Shown here: one piece after another, positions 35,955 to 44,590 of the stretch | How the letters are laid out: each line of letters begins with the position of its first letter | Numbering within the stretch: position 1 is the first letter of the stretch | Position numbers and translations under genes: made by a program | DNA from: Rhizobium herbae | GTDB lineage: Bacteria; Pseudomonadota; Alphaproteobacteria; Rhizobiales; Rhizobiaceae | DNA length: 64,000 bases | Assembly (NCBI RefSeq): GCF_019511375.1 | Contig: NZ_JAEUAO010000003.1 | Span: forward strand, 1-64,000 | Direction: 5' to 3' | The notes under the pieces: generated by a model | The model's input: only the letters and a program-made list of their open reading frames with translations | Databases searched by the model: none | What the model was told of the DNA's origin: nothing

Positions 35955-38024
35955 ATGAGATCTGGCACGATTGCAATCGAACCGGGGCGCTGGCAGCACT
36001 TGGGCGCCATTCCCGACACCGACGGCGTCAACTTCGCCCTGTTTTCCGCCCACGCCGAAAGGGTGGAACTTTGCCTTTTCGACGAAACCGGAGCAAACGA
36101 AACAGCCCGGCTCGAACTGCCGCAATACACCAACGAGGTCTGGCACGGTTATGTGCCCGGTTTGAAGCCCGGTGCCCTCTATGGCTACCGCGTGCATGGG
36201 CCTTACGATCCATCCGCCGGCCATCGCTTCAATCCCAACAAGCTTCTGATCGACCCCTACGCCCGGGAATTGGCCGGTGACATCACATGGTCAAAAGTTC
36301 ATTTCGGCTACGATCTCGCAAGCCAGCACAAGGACTTGTCGTTTGATCAAAGCGATAGCGCCTCCAGCATGCCGAAGTGCCGCATCGTCGAACCGAACAG
36401 CTATGACTGGAAGTCGGACTGCTCTCCCGCAATACCGTGGTCCCGTACCATCTTTTACGAGGCCCATGTGAAAGGGTTCACCCAGCTTCACCCTGCCGTT
36501 CCGGAAAAACTGCGCGGCACTTTCGAGGGGCTCGCGGAAAAGGGAATCGTCGACTATTTGAGGTCTCTCGGCATTACCTCGGTCGAGCTCCTGCCGATCC
36601 ACTACTTTCCCGACGACAAACACCTGATCGACAAGGGTTTGCGCAACTACTGGGGCTACAACAGCCTCGCGTTCTTCGCGCCGGCGAGCCGCTACTATGG
36701 CCCGCGCGGTATGGACGGCCTTCGAGACATGGTACGGGCGCTGCACGACGGCGGTATCGAGGTCATTCTTGACGTGGTCTATAACCACACAGCTGAAGGA
36801 AACGAGCTTGGCCCCACCTTGTCTTTCAAGGGCATCGACAATTTCTCCTACTATCGCACATTACCCGACGATCATCGCTACTACATCAACGACACGGGCA
36901 CCGGGAACACCGTCAACACCTCGCATCCGCGAGTGTTGCAAATGATCATGGATTCACTGCGCTATTGGGTCGATGAGATGCACGTCGATGGATTTCGGTT
37001 CGACCTCGGGACCATCCTCGGTCGCGAGCCCGAGGGGTTCGACCAGCGCAGTGGGTTCTTCGACGCGGTGACGCAGGACCCCCTTCTTGCCAAGGTCAAA
37101 CTCGTGGGTGAGCCCTGGGATATCGGCCCAGGCGGCTACCAGGTTGGTGGCTTTCCACCCGGTTGGGCTGAGTGGAATGACAAATACCGCGACACGATAC
37201 GCGACTATTGGAAGGATAAGAACGGGACTGCGCCTGATTTCGCAGCTAGATTCATGGGATCGGCCGATATTTACGATCGGCGCGGACGACGCCCCTGGTC
37301 CAGCGTGAACTTCATCACGGCACATGATGGCTTCACATTAAACGACCTTGTCTCATACAACAGCCAGCACAACGAGGCCAACGGCGAGGGCAATGCCGAC
37401 GGCCACGGCGACAACCGCAGCTTCAATTACGGCGCCGAAGGACCGACCAAAGACGAGGCAATCAATGACATCCGTGGCCAGCAGATGCGCAATTTCCTGG
37501 CCACCCTCCTTTTCTCGCACGGTACGCCCATGTTGCTTGCTGGTGATGAAATCGGTCGTACTCAAAAGGGCAACAACAACGGCTATTGCCAAGACAGCGA
37601 GATCAGCTGGCTGCATTGGGATACCGACCGCGAAGATGCCGACGCGTTAAGAAAGTTCGTCCAGAAACTGATTGGTCTGCGCAAGCAACAACCGCTGCTT
37701 CACCGCGACAACTGGCGAGACGGCGCTACCGCGACCTGGGTCAATGCGGGCGGCGGGGAACAGACAGTGGAGCACTGGCTTGACGAAGGGAGCACGACGA
37801 TCGGGCTTCATCTCTGCTGCGAGGTTTTAGAGGAGGGAGCCTGGCCCGAGCTGCTGTTGATCTTTAATCCCCATGACGGTCCGGTACCCTTTAAAATGCC
37901 GCGTTCCGCGTCTGGCATCTGGACACTTGCGCTGACAACGGCAAAGGACGCCAACACCGTCTCCAGGAACCGGGACGTCCTTCAGATGCCGCCCCGCAGC
38001 CTGATGCTTTTTGCCCCAGCCTGA
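35955..38024 (+). CDS. glgX: Glycogen debranching enzyme (GH13, isoamylase type)
   Basis: 689 residues from the ATG at 35955. An N-terminal CBM48 domain (RWQHLGAIPDTDGVNFALFS; GYRVHGPYDP) precedes the GH13 barrel: DVVYNHTAEG, nucleophile Asp in DGFRFDLGTILG, acid Glu in LVGEPWDIGPGGY, and NFITAHDGFTL. It removes alpha-1,6 branches from limit dextrins left by glycogen phosphorylase, which is encoded at 47486. It is divergent from glgA, and together they form a glycogen turnover module. Products could feed TreZ-type trehalose synthesis nearby. Confidence 0.96.
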   Translation: MRSGTIAIEPGRWQHLGAIPDTDGVNFALFSAHAERVELCLFDETGANETARLELPQYTNEVWHGYVPGLKPGALYGYRVHGPYDPSAGHRFNPNKLLIDPYARELAGDITWSKVHFGYDLASQHKDLSFDQSDSASSMPKCRIVEPNSYDWKSDCSPAIPWSRTIFYEAHVKGFTQLHPAVPEKLRGTFEGLAEKGIVDYLRSLGITSVELLPIHYFPDDKHLIDKGLRNYWGYNSLAFFAPASRYYGPRGMDGLRDMVRALHDGGIEVILDVVYNHTAEGNELGPTLSFKGIDNFSYYRTLPDDHRYYINDTGTGNTVNTSHPRVLQMIMDSLRYWVDEMHVDGFRFDLGTILGREPEGFDQRSGFFDAVTQDPLLAKVKLVGEPWDIGPGGYQVGGFPPGWAEWNDKYRDTIRDYWKDKNGTAPDFAARFMGSADIYDRRGRRPWSSVNFITAHDGFTLNDLVSYNSQHNEANGEGNADGHGDNRSFNYGAEGPTKDEAINDIRGQQMRNFLATLLFSHGTPMLLAGDEIGRTQKGNNNGYCQDSEISWLHWDTDREDADALRKFVQKLIGLRKQQPLLHRDNWRDGATATWVNAGGGEQTVEHWLDEGSTTIGLHLCCEVLEEGAWPELLLIFNPHDGPVPFKMPRSASGIWTLALTTAKDANTVSRNRDVLQMPPRSLMLFAPA

Positions 38025-38103
38025 GCCCGCTGAATTCGGCGAGCAGCTGTTCGAACAGGTTGGCTCGACTGACCCTGGGCATGACCTCGTTTCTGCATAC
38101 GCG

Positions 38104-38128
38104 GGAACCAAATGAGCCCGGCGTCGTT
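38104..38128 (+). promoter_or_regulatory. EcfG/RpoE2-type promoter for the SDR-treZ operon
   Basis: GGAAC at 38104-38108 followed after 16 bases by CGTT at 38125-38128, a perfect match, 31 bases before the SDR start codon. Confidence 0.75.
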
Positions 38129-38158
38129 TTCGGCCATCATCCAAAGCGGGAGATCGGG

Positions 38159-38935
38159 ATGCGCAACAGGGTGGCGTTGGTGACTGGGAGTGGATCAGGG
38201 ATAGGCCGGGCGTCGGCCCTGGCTCTGGCGGCAGACGGGTTTCGAATCGGGGTGCTTGGGCACAGCCATGACGAACTTGTGGCGACGGTCGCGGATATTT
38301 CAGCGGCGGATGGCGAGGCGGTGGTTCTTGACGCCGACATTGCCGAGGAAGACCAGATGCGGCACGCTGTAGCGAGACTGGTCCAGCAATTTGGACGACT
38401 GGACGTCGTAGTTGCCAACGCTGGCATCAACGGGGTCTGGGCACCTATCGACGACCTGACCCCCGAGGAGTGGGCCAGGACGCTCACCGTCAATCTGACC
38501 GGGACATACCTCACCATTCACACGACCGTCCCTCACCTAAAAGCAGCCGGCGGGGGGTCAATAATCGTGGTTTCGTCAATCAATGGCACGCGCACGTTCA
38601 CAACACCCGGCGCGACAGCCTACACGGTGACCAAGGCAGGACAGGTCGCCATGGTCCAGCAACTCGCCCTGGAGCTGGCGCGTCATCACATCCGTATCAA
38701 TGCGGTCTGCCCCGGAGAAATCGATACCAATATCGACAGCAACACCGCGCTTCGCAAGGAAGACGAAACCTCCATCCCGGTTATCTGGCCCGAAGGGCAG
38801 GTCCCGATTACGGGAGGAAAGCCCGGGCGAAGCGAGGATGTCGCCGACGTCATTGCGTTCTTGGCCTCGGACAAATCCAGGCACATAACAGGCTCGCCGA
38901 TCTGGGTGGACGGCGGGCAGGGGCTGCTGCGATGA
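38159..38935 (+). CDS. Short-chain dehydrogenase/reductase (SDR)
   Basis: 258 residues from the ATG at 38159 after GGGAGA. The NAD(P) motif is TGSGSGIG, NAG is present at VVANAGINGVW, the active-site Ser is in VVSSINGT and the YxxxK pair in AYTVTKAGQ. It ends with the typical ITGSPIWVDGGQG. It oxidises or reduces an unknown alcohol or carbonyl. Its stop overlaps the treZ start (ATGA), so the two are co-translated, an unusual pairing whose meaning is unclear. Confidence 0.92.
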   Translation: MRNRVALVTGSGSGIGRASALALAADGFRIGVLGHSHDELVATVADISAADGEAVVLDADIAEEDQMRHAVARLVQQFGRLDVVVANAGINGVWAPIDDLTPEEWARTLTVNLTGTYLTIHTTVPHLKAAGGGSIIVVSSINGTRTFTTPGATAYTVTKAGQVAMVQQLALELARHHIRINAVCPGEIDTNIDSNTALRKEDETSIPVIWPEGQVPITGGKPGRSEDVADVIAFLASDKSRHITGSPIWVDGGQGLLR

Positions 38936-40731
38936 GAGACACGGCAAGCCCTGCTTCACCCCTCACCCGTGCGCAACGCTGGGGTCCGCGACGGAACCCC
39001 GACGGCAGCATCCGCTTCCAGCTTTGGGGCCCGGCGGAAAGGTCGGTCGGACTACGACTGAACGGGTCCGACGTGCAGATGACCAACTTTGGCGATGGTT
39101 GGCACCATGTCGACGTCTGTGCGCCCCCTGGATCAGTCTATGGCTTTCTTCTGGATGATGGCGCGCTCGTTGGCGATCCTGCGTCGCGTCAACAAGTCGG
39201 ACAACTCGATGGTCCATCCATACTGACAAGCGACAACAGCTATCACTGGCGGAATGACGAGTGGATCGGCAGGCCCTGGGAAGAAGCCGTAATTTACGAA
39301 ATCCATGTCGGGACATTCACCCCAGAGGGGACGTTCGGCGCTGCGATCGAACGGCTCCCGAGGTTGGCCGAACTCGGCTTCACGGCGGTAGAGCTCATGC
39401 CCATCGCACATTTTCCGGGTACGCGCGGATGGGGTTACGATGGCGTGCTGCAATTCGCCCCCCACACCGCATACGGCTCCCCCGATGACTTGAAGGCGTT
39501 GATCGACGCTGCCCACGGGCTCGGCCTGATGGTGTTTCTTGACGTTGTCTACAATCATTTTGGCCCCGAGGGGAACTATCTGAGCCGATACGCGCCGCAG
39601 TTTTTCCGCACGGGCCGAGATACTCCTTGGGGGCCTGCGATCGCTTATGAACAAGAGCCGGTGCGGCGTTATTTTATTGAAAACGCACTTTACTGGCTGA
39701 TCGACTTTCGCCTGGATGGCCTCCGGTTCGACGCCATCGACCAGATTGAAGACAGCGGCGGCGAGCATATCCTCCTGGAGATCGCCCGCGCCGTGCGCAG
39801 CGAAATCGGCAGCCGGCACGTCCATCTCACCACGGAGAACCCCGCCAACGGCACGGATCTTATGGCGGATTTGCCTGAGGGGCGGCTCTATCAAGCTGAC
39901 TGGAACGACGATTTCCACCACGCACTGCACGTGGCTGTGACCGGCGAAAGCGCCGGATACTACGAACCCTTCAAGCGCAACACCTGGGCAAAGCTCCGCC
40001 AGGCGATGGCACACGGCTATGTGAAGCCGGGGAAGGCGATTATCGGCGACAGTTCACCGCCGACCGAATCCCTGCCACCAACGGCCTTCGTCCATTTTTT
40101 GCAGAATCACGATCAGGTCGGAAACCGAGCACGTGGGGACCGGCTCCATGCGACCGTTGATCGACATATCTACAGGGCGCTGACCGAGATGCTGCTGCTT
40201 TCACCGCAGGTACCACTGCTTTTTATGGGCGATGATCATCTTTCACTGCGGCCGTTCCACTTCTTCGCCGACTATACGGGTGCAATCGCCAAGGCTATCC
40301 GTGACAACCGCCCCAAGGAAGCGGCGATTTTTGGTGGCGTTCCAGAGGGAATGTCGGCCTCCGATCTCCGGGATCCGAATGACCACGATACCTTTGTCCG
40401 CAGCAAAATCGACTGGCATGAGGCTGCGACCGAGGACGCGATAGCCTGGGCCGAGTACGTCAAACTCCTCCTTGAAATCCGCCGTGGGACCATCGTGCCG
40501 CTGCTGTCGCAAGCCACCGGTTACTCGGGCACTGTGCTTGCGGATACCCCGGACAGGTGCGTGTTCATCGACTGGACGTTCGGGAGCAAGGTGCTGCAGC
40601 TCAGGGCGAACTTTTCGCGGCACGCCGTGGCACTACCGGCAACAACAGGCAACCGCGTATATCCAACTGGCGATACTCGTGAAACAGGCCTTGCTCCAGC
40701 AAGCTGCCAGGCGTTTATCCGGCAGTCGTAA
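38932..40731 (+). CDS. treZ: Malto-oligosyltrehalose trehalohydrolase
   Basis: 599 residues. CBM48-like N-terminus (RFQLWGPAERSVGLRL), then a GH13 barrel: DVVYNHFGPEGNYL, nucleophile Asp in LDGLRFDAIDQI, acid Glu in LTTENPAN, and FLQNHDQVGNRA. The FHFFADY segment corresponds to the FFTDH segment characteristic of TreZ. It cleaves trehalose from the maltooligosyl-trehalose end made by TreY. No treY is in the window, so the partner must be elsewhere. The start overlaps the SDR stop. Trehalose is a desiccation and osmotic protectant, in line with the stress promoter. Confidence 0.92.
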   Translation: MRDTASPASPLTRAQRWGPRRNPDGSIRFQLWGPAERSVGLRLNGSDVQMTNFGDGWHHVDVCAPPGSVYGFLLDDGALVGDPASRQQVGQLDGPSILTSDNSYHWRNDEWIGRPWEEAVIYEIHVGTFTPEGTFGAAIERLPRLAELGFTAVELMPIAHFPGTRGWGYDGVLQFAPHTAYGSPDDLKALIDAAHGLGLMVFLDVVYNHFGPEGNYLSRYAPQFFRTGRDTPWGPAIAYEQEPVRRYFIENALYWLIDFRLDGLRFDAIDQIEDSGGEHILLEIARAVRSEIGSRHVHLTTENPANGTDLMADLPEGRLYQADWNDDFHHALHVAVTGESAGYYEPFKRNTWAKLRQAMAHGYVKPGKAIIGDSSPPTESLPPTAFVHFLQNHDQVGNRARGDRLHATVDRHIYRALTEMLLLSPQVPLLFMGDDHLSLRPFHFFADYTGAIAKAIRDNRPKEAAIFGGVPEGMSASDLRDPNDHDTFVRSKIDWHEAATEDAIAWAEYVKLLLEIRRGTIVPLLSQATGYSGTVLADTPDRCVFIDWTFGSKVLQLRANFSRHAVALPATTGNRVYPTGDTRETGLAPASCQAFIRQS

Positions 40732-40782
40732 TCCAGTCAGGGCGAATAGCTGCCGAGAGCCGACACAGAAACAGGATTCCAA

Positions 40783-40807
40783 GGAACCTTCGCCCGCGCC
40801 GTTAGTT
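40783..40807 (+). promoter_or_regulatory. Probable EcfG/RpoE2-type promoter for the Nudix-like gene
   Basis: GGAAC at 40783-40787, 16 bases, then AGTT at 40804-40807; the start codon at 40831 is close behind. Confidence 0.55.
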
Positions 40808-40830
40808 CAAGCAACGGACGGAGGGCTGCG

Positions 40831-41385
40831 ATGAACAAGCATCTACGCCGCAAACTGGAAGCCGAGAATGGCAAGGTTCTCCAACAGGTCAGCGCCTTGC
40901 CATACCGTGTTCGCAAGAACGGTTCCGTGCAGATCCTTTTGATCACGACGCGCGAAACCCGCCGTTTCACGCTTCCAAAAGGTTGGCTGATCAAAGGCAA
41001 GAGCCCGCATAAAGCGGCGGCAATCGAAGCAAAACAGGAAGCCGGGGTAAAGGGAAAGATAAAACCTGGTCCGGTTGGCAACTACTTCTACTGGAAGCGC
41101 GGCCTCAGCTGCTTCCTGCCGGTACGCGTAACGGTTTACCCGCTGAAGGCGCAAACCATCCTCTCCCGGTGGAAGGAAAGGGGACAGCGTCTGCGAAAAT
41201 GGCTGTGCCCCAGTGAAGCGGCGCTTCTCGTCGACGAGCCGCAGCTCGTGTCGCTGCTTCGCAGCTTCGACGGTGCATGCAGCAAGAGGCGAACCAAACA
41301 TTCCTCCCGCGATCGGTCGGAAAGCGTTCATTCGGAATTCCCAGACGCGCAAGGGATTGTCGGCGCCCGCGCAGGAAATGTTTGA
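40831..41385 (+). CDS. Nudix-fold protein with degenerate Nudix box
   Basis: 184 residues. Residues about 15-140 look like a Nudix domain of the diadenosine/diphosphoinositol polyphosphatase type (VQILLITTRETRRFTLPKGW). In the Nudix box GX5EX7REUXEEXGU the sequence gives Lys57 for the first Glu, Ile65 for Arg and Gln69 for Glu, while Glu66, Glu70 and Gly72 remain. Metal-dependent hydrolysis may be weak or lost. The C-terminal 45 residues are polar and probably disordered. A stress-type promoter lies directly upstream. Confidence 0.72.
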   Translation: MNKHLRRKLEAENGKVLQQVSALPYRVRKNGSVQILLITTRETRRFTLPKGWLIKGKSPHKAAAIEAKQEAGVKGKIKPGPVGNYFYWKRGLSCFLPVRVTVYPLKAQTILSRWKERGQRLRKWLCPSEAALLVDEPQLVSLLRSFDGACSKRRTKHSSRDRSESVHSEFPDAQGIVGARAGNV

Positions 41386-41404
41386 AGCCTCGAAATGACG
41401 GACG

Positions 41405-42718
41405 TCATATCAGCAACATCGCGATCACGGCTGCCGCCATGATCGCGGTCGCGCCCCAGCCAAAGAACAAAAGCGGCGTTGAGGCGGTGAATTCCTTCAT
41501 TCTGTCATGCCGTCCAACGACGATCATCATCGCGGCCATCACCGGAACGGCGACAAAGCCGTTGACGACGGCGCTCCAGAACAGGGCCTTGATCGGATCG
41601 ATTGCCGTGAATTCTATTGCAAGTCCCATCAGCGTCGCGGCGGTAATGACCGTGTAAAAACCCGTCGCTTCCCATGGCTTGTGCTCCAGTCCGCATTTCC
41701 ATCCTTGGCTTTCGCCAAACGCGTACGCGACAGATCCTGCAAGCACGGGTATCGCAAGCAGGCCGGTTCCGATGATGCCGATACTGAAGAGCGCGAAGGC
41801 CAGTTCTCCGGCTATCGGCTTAAGTGCCTCTGCCACATCGGCTGCCGTTCCTATTTCGGATTTGCCGCTCGCGTGAAGCGTCGCTGCCGCACTCATCATG
41901 ATTGCGACCGCGACAACGTTCGAGAAGGCCATGCCGGTAAAGGTATCGAGTCGGACGCGGCGCAGTTCCCGAGGGGCCTGCTGCGGCGCCACTTTGAGGG
42001 GCTTTGCACCGTCTTTCTCCTCGATTTCCTCGACCTCCTGGCTCGATTGCCAAAAGAACAGATACGGACTGATCGTGGTGCCGAAAACGGCGACGATCAC
42101 GGTCAGACTGTCGGCATTCCATGGGAAAGACGGTAGGATAAAGCCTTTGAGTGCGGCCAACCAGTCGATGCGAACGACGAACAGCACCGCGATATAGGAA
42201 AGCAGAACCATGGTCAGCCATTTCAGATAACGGGCATAGCGTTCGTAGGGAATGAACAATTGAAGGGCCAGTGACAACAGCGCGAGAAGGACAGTTGCCG
42301 GTGCGCTGGGAAGCCCAAGCGCCAGTTCGACCGACGCCCCCATGGCGGCCAGATCGGCCCCAATGTTGATCGTATTGGCTCCGAACAGCAGAAAGACGAG
42401 CGCAAGAACCATCGGCTTCGGCCAGATGGCGCCAATGTTGCTCGCCAATCCGTGGCCCGTGACGCGCCCGATTCTGGCGCTGACCATCTGGACCGCTGAC
42501 ATGAGCGGATAGGTCAGCACCATTGTCCAGAGCATGTTGAAGCCAAACTGCGCACCTGCCTGCGAATAGGTCGCGATGCCGCTTGGATCATCGTCAGCCG
42601 CTCCCGTGATCAAGCCGGGACCCAGCTCCTTGAAAACAGCGGCCCGGCGCCACCGTCCAGTCGGTGCCTTTTTTATCGTACGGCCGGCCGGAAGCGGCGT
42701 TTCAAGTGGTGTGGTCAT
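41405..42718 (-). CDS. Nramp-related divalent metal transporter
   Basis: 437 residues from the ATG at 42716-42718, after AGGAGA; the frame stays open further upstream but that part reads as leader sequence. About eleven membrane segments. The TM1 metal motif, DPGN in MntH/Nramp proteins, is DPSG here (Asp44-Gly47), and the TM6 region is FGTTISPYLFFWQ without the usual MPH motif. It therefore belongs to the Nramp-related branch common in alphaproteobacteria, and its metal (manganese, magnesium or other) cannot be assigned. A perfect EcfG-type promoter lies only 22 bases upstream of the start. Confidence 0.88.
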   Translation of the reverse strand: MTTPLETPLPAGRTIKKAPTGRWRRAAVFKELGPGLITGAADDDPSGIATYSQAGAQFGFNMLWTMVLTYPLMSAVQMVSARIGRVTGHGLASNIGAIWPKPMVLALVFLLFGANTINIGADLAAMGASVELALGLPSAPATVLLALLSLALQLFIPYERYARYLKWLTMVLLSYIAVLFVVRIDWLAALKGFILPSFPWNADSLTVIVAVFGTTISPYLFFWQSSQEVEEIEEKDGAKPLKVAPQQAPRELRRVRLDTFTGMAFSNVVAVAIMMSAAATLHASGKSEIGTAADVAEALKPIAGELAFALFSIGIIGTGLLAIPVLAGSVAYAFGESQGWKCGLEHKPWEATGFYTVITAATLMGLAIEFTAIDPIKALFWSAVVNGFVAVPVMAAMMIVVGRHDRMKEFTASTPLLFFGWGATAIMAAAVIAMLLI

Positions 42719-42739
42719 CGGGTCTCCTCTTGGGCCGGT

Positions 42740-42764
42740 AACGACTTTCAAGGCGTCGAGTTCC
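42740..42764 (-). promoter_or_regulatory. EcfG/RpoE2-type promoter for the Nramp-related gene
   Basis: On the minus strand GGAAC (42764-42760) is followed after 16 bases by CGTT (42743-42740). The ribosome site AGGAGA lies between it and the ATG, implying a leader of only about 15 bases. Confidence 0.75.
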
Positions 42765-42962
42765 ACGGAATGCGGTTCGATCACGCCCATGGTGGCTGCG
42801 GTAATCTCTGAAAATCCGCTCTCCGGCCGGGAGACTGACAGGCCAATGTCATGCAAGGAAACGGCGCCACCGCTGACGCAGCTCGGCAAACTTCGCCATC
42901 CGTCCTTCAAGGGACTCCAGACGGATAAGGATCCGTCTCGGCGTGTGATCTCGAGGGCTCTT

Positions 42963-42999
42963 AAAAAAGGCCTCTTCCCCGGGGATTGGGGAAGAGGCC
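42963..42999 (-). terminator. Strong rho-independent terminator on the minus strand
   Basis: A perfect 12-bp stem (GGCCTCTTCCCC with GGGGAAGAGGCC) with a 7-base loop, followed on the minus strand by six U. No protein gene ends here: it lies upstream of the Nramp-related gene, so it must end a small RNA or act as an attenuator. Confidence 0.85.
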
Positions 43000-43085
43000 A
43001 ACAGATTTTCCTCACAGACCCGATCAGACTGCCAAGAGATCGGGCCACGCATATTTTCTCGGTGAACGCTCCATAACAATTAAAT
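43000..43085 (-). ncRNA. Candidate small RNA or attenuator leader upstream of the Nramp-related gene
   Basis: Minus-strand sequence leading into the terminator contains a second hairpin (CCCGATC paired with GATCGGG, 43044-43019) and a short reading frame (MERSPRKYAWPDLLAV) starting near 43074. AT-rich DNA at about 43078-43095 could be its promoter. Either a free-standing sRNA or a leader-peptide attenuator would fit. No known Rfam family was recognised. Confidence 0.4.
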
Positions 43086-43211
43086 ATTTTAATCGCGTCA
43101 GAACTGTCTCAAACCGGACAGTGTGGGCTGCCGATGCATGATCGGCGCTGATGCCGGTTCCGGAACGACGATGCCTTGCGTTGCGAAAACCGCGAGCCCG
43201 GACCCGGACGT

Positions 43212-43237
43212 GGAACCTAAACCGTCATTCGAAAGTT
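43212..43237 (+). promoter_or_regulatory. Probable EcfG/RpoE2-type promoter for the two small genes
   Basis: GGAAC at 43212-43216, 17 bases, then AGTT at 43234-43237, 28 bases before the start codon at 43265. Confidence 0.5.
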
Positions 43238-43264
43238 GGTAGGTTTCGCAGACTGGGAACGCCG

Positions 43265-43510
43265 ATGGCCGCAGATGACCTGCTGAATGATCCGGTTTCA
43301 GATCTCGCTTCCCGACTTGAAGCAATGACGGATGACGAGGTTTTTACCGCGATGAGCACGCTGGAGGCGGTGAGCGAGGGCACCGAAAGCGCTGACCAAG
43401 CCGAGATTGTTGCACGAATAGCATTGATCGAAGTCGAGATCGAACGACGCTTTCCCGGCCAGCTCCTTGCACCTTATTGCGACTGGAAGAAGAGGAATCT
43501 TCTCATGTAA
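43265..43510 (+). CDS. Small acidic hypothetical protein
   Basis: 81 residues from the ATG at 43265. Acidic and helical (LASRLEAMTDDEVFTAMSTL, AEIVARIALIEVEIERRFPG). No known domain recognised. A stress-type promoter precedes it and another small gene follows 51 bases later, probably in the same transcript. Confidence 0.6.
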   Translation: MAADDLLNDPVSDLASRLEAMTDDEVFTAMSTLEAVSEGTESADQAEIVARIALIEVEIERRFPGQLLAPYCDWKKRNLLM

Positions 43511-43561
43511 CGGGCTGCCTCGCGCGACCGCGTGGGAGCCATCATCTCTATGGAGTAACCG

Positions 43562-43819
43562 ATGAGCAGTTCCGAAACAACGAACCACAAGACAATCCGG
43601 GCGTGGGTCGAAGCGCGAGGCGGTCGACCCTCCGTGATCCGCACGGGAGGAAAGGGCGGTGTCCTTCGCATCGACTTTGGCGAAAAGGAAGAAGACCTCG
43701 ACGAAATCAGCTGGGAGGAGTTCTTCAAGATCTTCGACGAAAACAAGCTGGCCTTCCTCTACCAGGATAGAACGAAAGACGGTGAGACCAGCCGCTTCAA
43801 CAAGTTCATTGAACGCTGA
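43562..43819 (+). CDS. Conserved-type hypothetical protein (KTIRAWVEARGG family)
   Basis: 85 residues after a GGAG site. The sequence (NHKTIRAWVEARGGRPSVI, ISWEEFFKIFDENKLAFLYQ) is typical of a short soluble protein seen in many rhizobia and other bacteria, often listed as hypothetical and often stress-induced. Two Trp residues and an acidic loop (GEKEEDLDEI) are notable. Its exact function is unknown. Confidence 0.75.
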   Translation: MSSSETTNHKTIRAWVEARGGRPSVIRTGGKGGVLRIDFGEKEEDLDEISWEEFFKIFDENKLAFLYQDRTKDGETSRFNKFIER

Positions 43820-43912
43820 TCGACGCAGCCCCGAGGGCGCTGTGCGGTGTGTCCGACGGACGAGACCCGCACTGGCTACCGCTCTTCAGGGATCGCTCAG
43901 AGGATGCTACCC

Positions 43913-44590
43913 GTGACCTGCGCAGCTCGTTCCCGCAGCCAAGACAACCTGATCGAGCGTCAGCGACGCGCTTACCGGATTTGGGCTCCGGTCTATGACC
44001 GCCTCTATGCCGGCATCCTGGCGGATGCCCATGGCAAGATCATTGAACTGGCCTCGGCGGAAAGCGGGCGCGTACTGGAGGTCGGGGTCGGAACAGGGCT
44101 ATTGCTCCCCAAATACTCCAGAAAATGCCACGTCACGGGCATAGACATTTCGGATGAGATGATGGCGAGAGCCAGAGAAAAGATTGCCGCTCAAGGCCTT
44201 GATCAGGTCGACTTGCGCGTCGGCAACGCCCAGTGCCTGGAATTCCCACCGAATAGCTTCGATGTCGTGATCTTGCCCTTCGTTCTGACCCTTCTGCCTG
44301 ATCCGGAGGCCGCGCTCGACGAATGCCTTCGCGTCGTGAAGCCAGAAGGAACGATCGTAATTGCCGGCAAGATCGGTGACGGGGCCGGGGTCGTCGGTCT
44401 TGCCGAGCGGATCATGGCCCCTTTTGTCGAGGCGATCGGGTGGAGCGCGACCTTTCGATCTCAGCGTCTCTTGGCGTGGATCGACAGACAACCACGCGTC
44501 GAGCTGATCGATTGGTTATCATCGGCTCCCTGCGGGCTTTTCAAGGTCATCAAGTTGCGCAAGTCCCACGAGCGCTCACCAGCGCCGTAA
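43913..44590 (+). CDS. SAM-dependent methyltransferase, PmtA (phosphatidylethanolamine N-methyltransferase)-like
   Basis: 225 residues from the GTG at 43913, which has AGAGG at suitable spacing; an ATG at 43904 would add three residues. The SAM motif is VLEVGVGTGLLLPKY, then VTGIDISDEMMARAREK and a VILPFVLTLLPDPEAALDE segment much like the rhizobial phosphatidylethanolamine methyltransferase PmtA. That family makes phosphatidylcholine from phosphatidylethanolamine at the membrane surface. Ubiquinone or other small-molecule methylation is an alternative. It follows the small genes on the same strand. Confidence 0.75.
   Translation: MTCAARSRSQDNLIERQRRAYRIWAPVYDRLYAGILADAHGKIIELASAESGRVLEVGVGTGLLLPKYSRKCHVTGIDISDEMMARAREKIAAQGLDQVDLRVGNAQCLEFPPNSFDVVILPFVLTLLPDPEAALDECLRVVKPEGTIVIAGKIGDGAGVVGLAERIMAPFVEAIGWSATFRSQRLLAWIDRQPRVELIDWLSSAPCGLFKVIKLRKSHERSPAP

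Noticed and set aside
42719-43048. N-terminal extension of the Nramp-related protein by about 110 residues
   Set aside because: The extension crosses a strong terminator and the stress promoter, while the ATG at 42718 has a perfect ribosome site and gives the family-typical N-terminus.
42849-43079. 76-codon frame on the minus strand as a separate gene
   Set aside because: It runs through the terminator stem and has no supporting ribosome site at its first codon; only the shorter mini-ORF near 43074 is kept as part of the RNA candidate.
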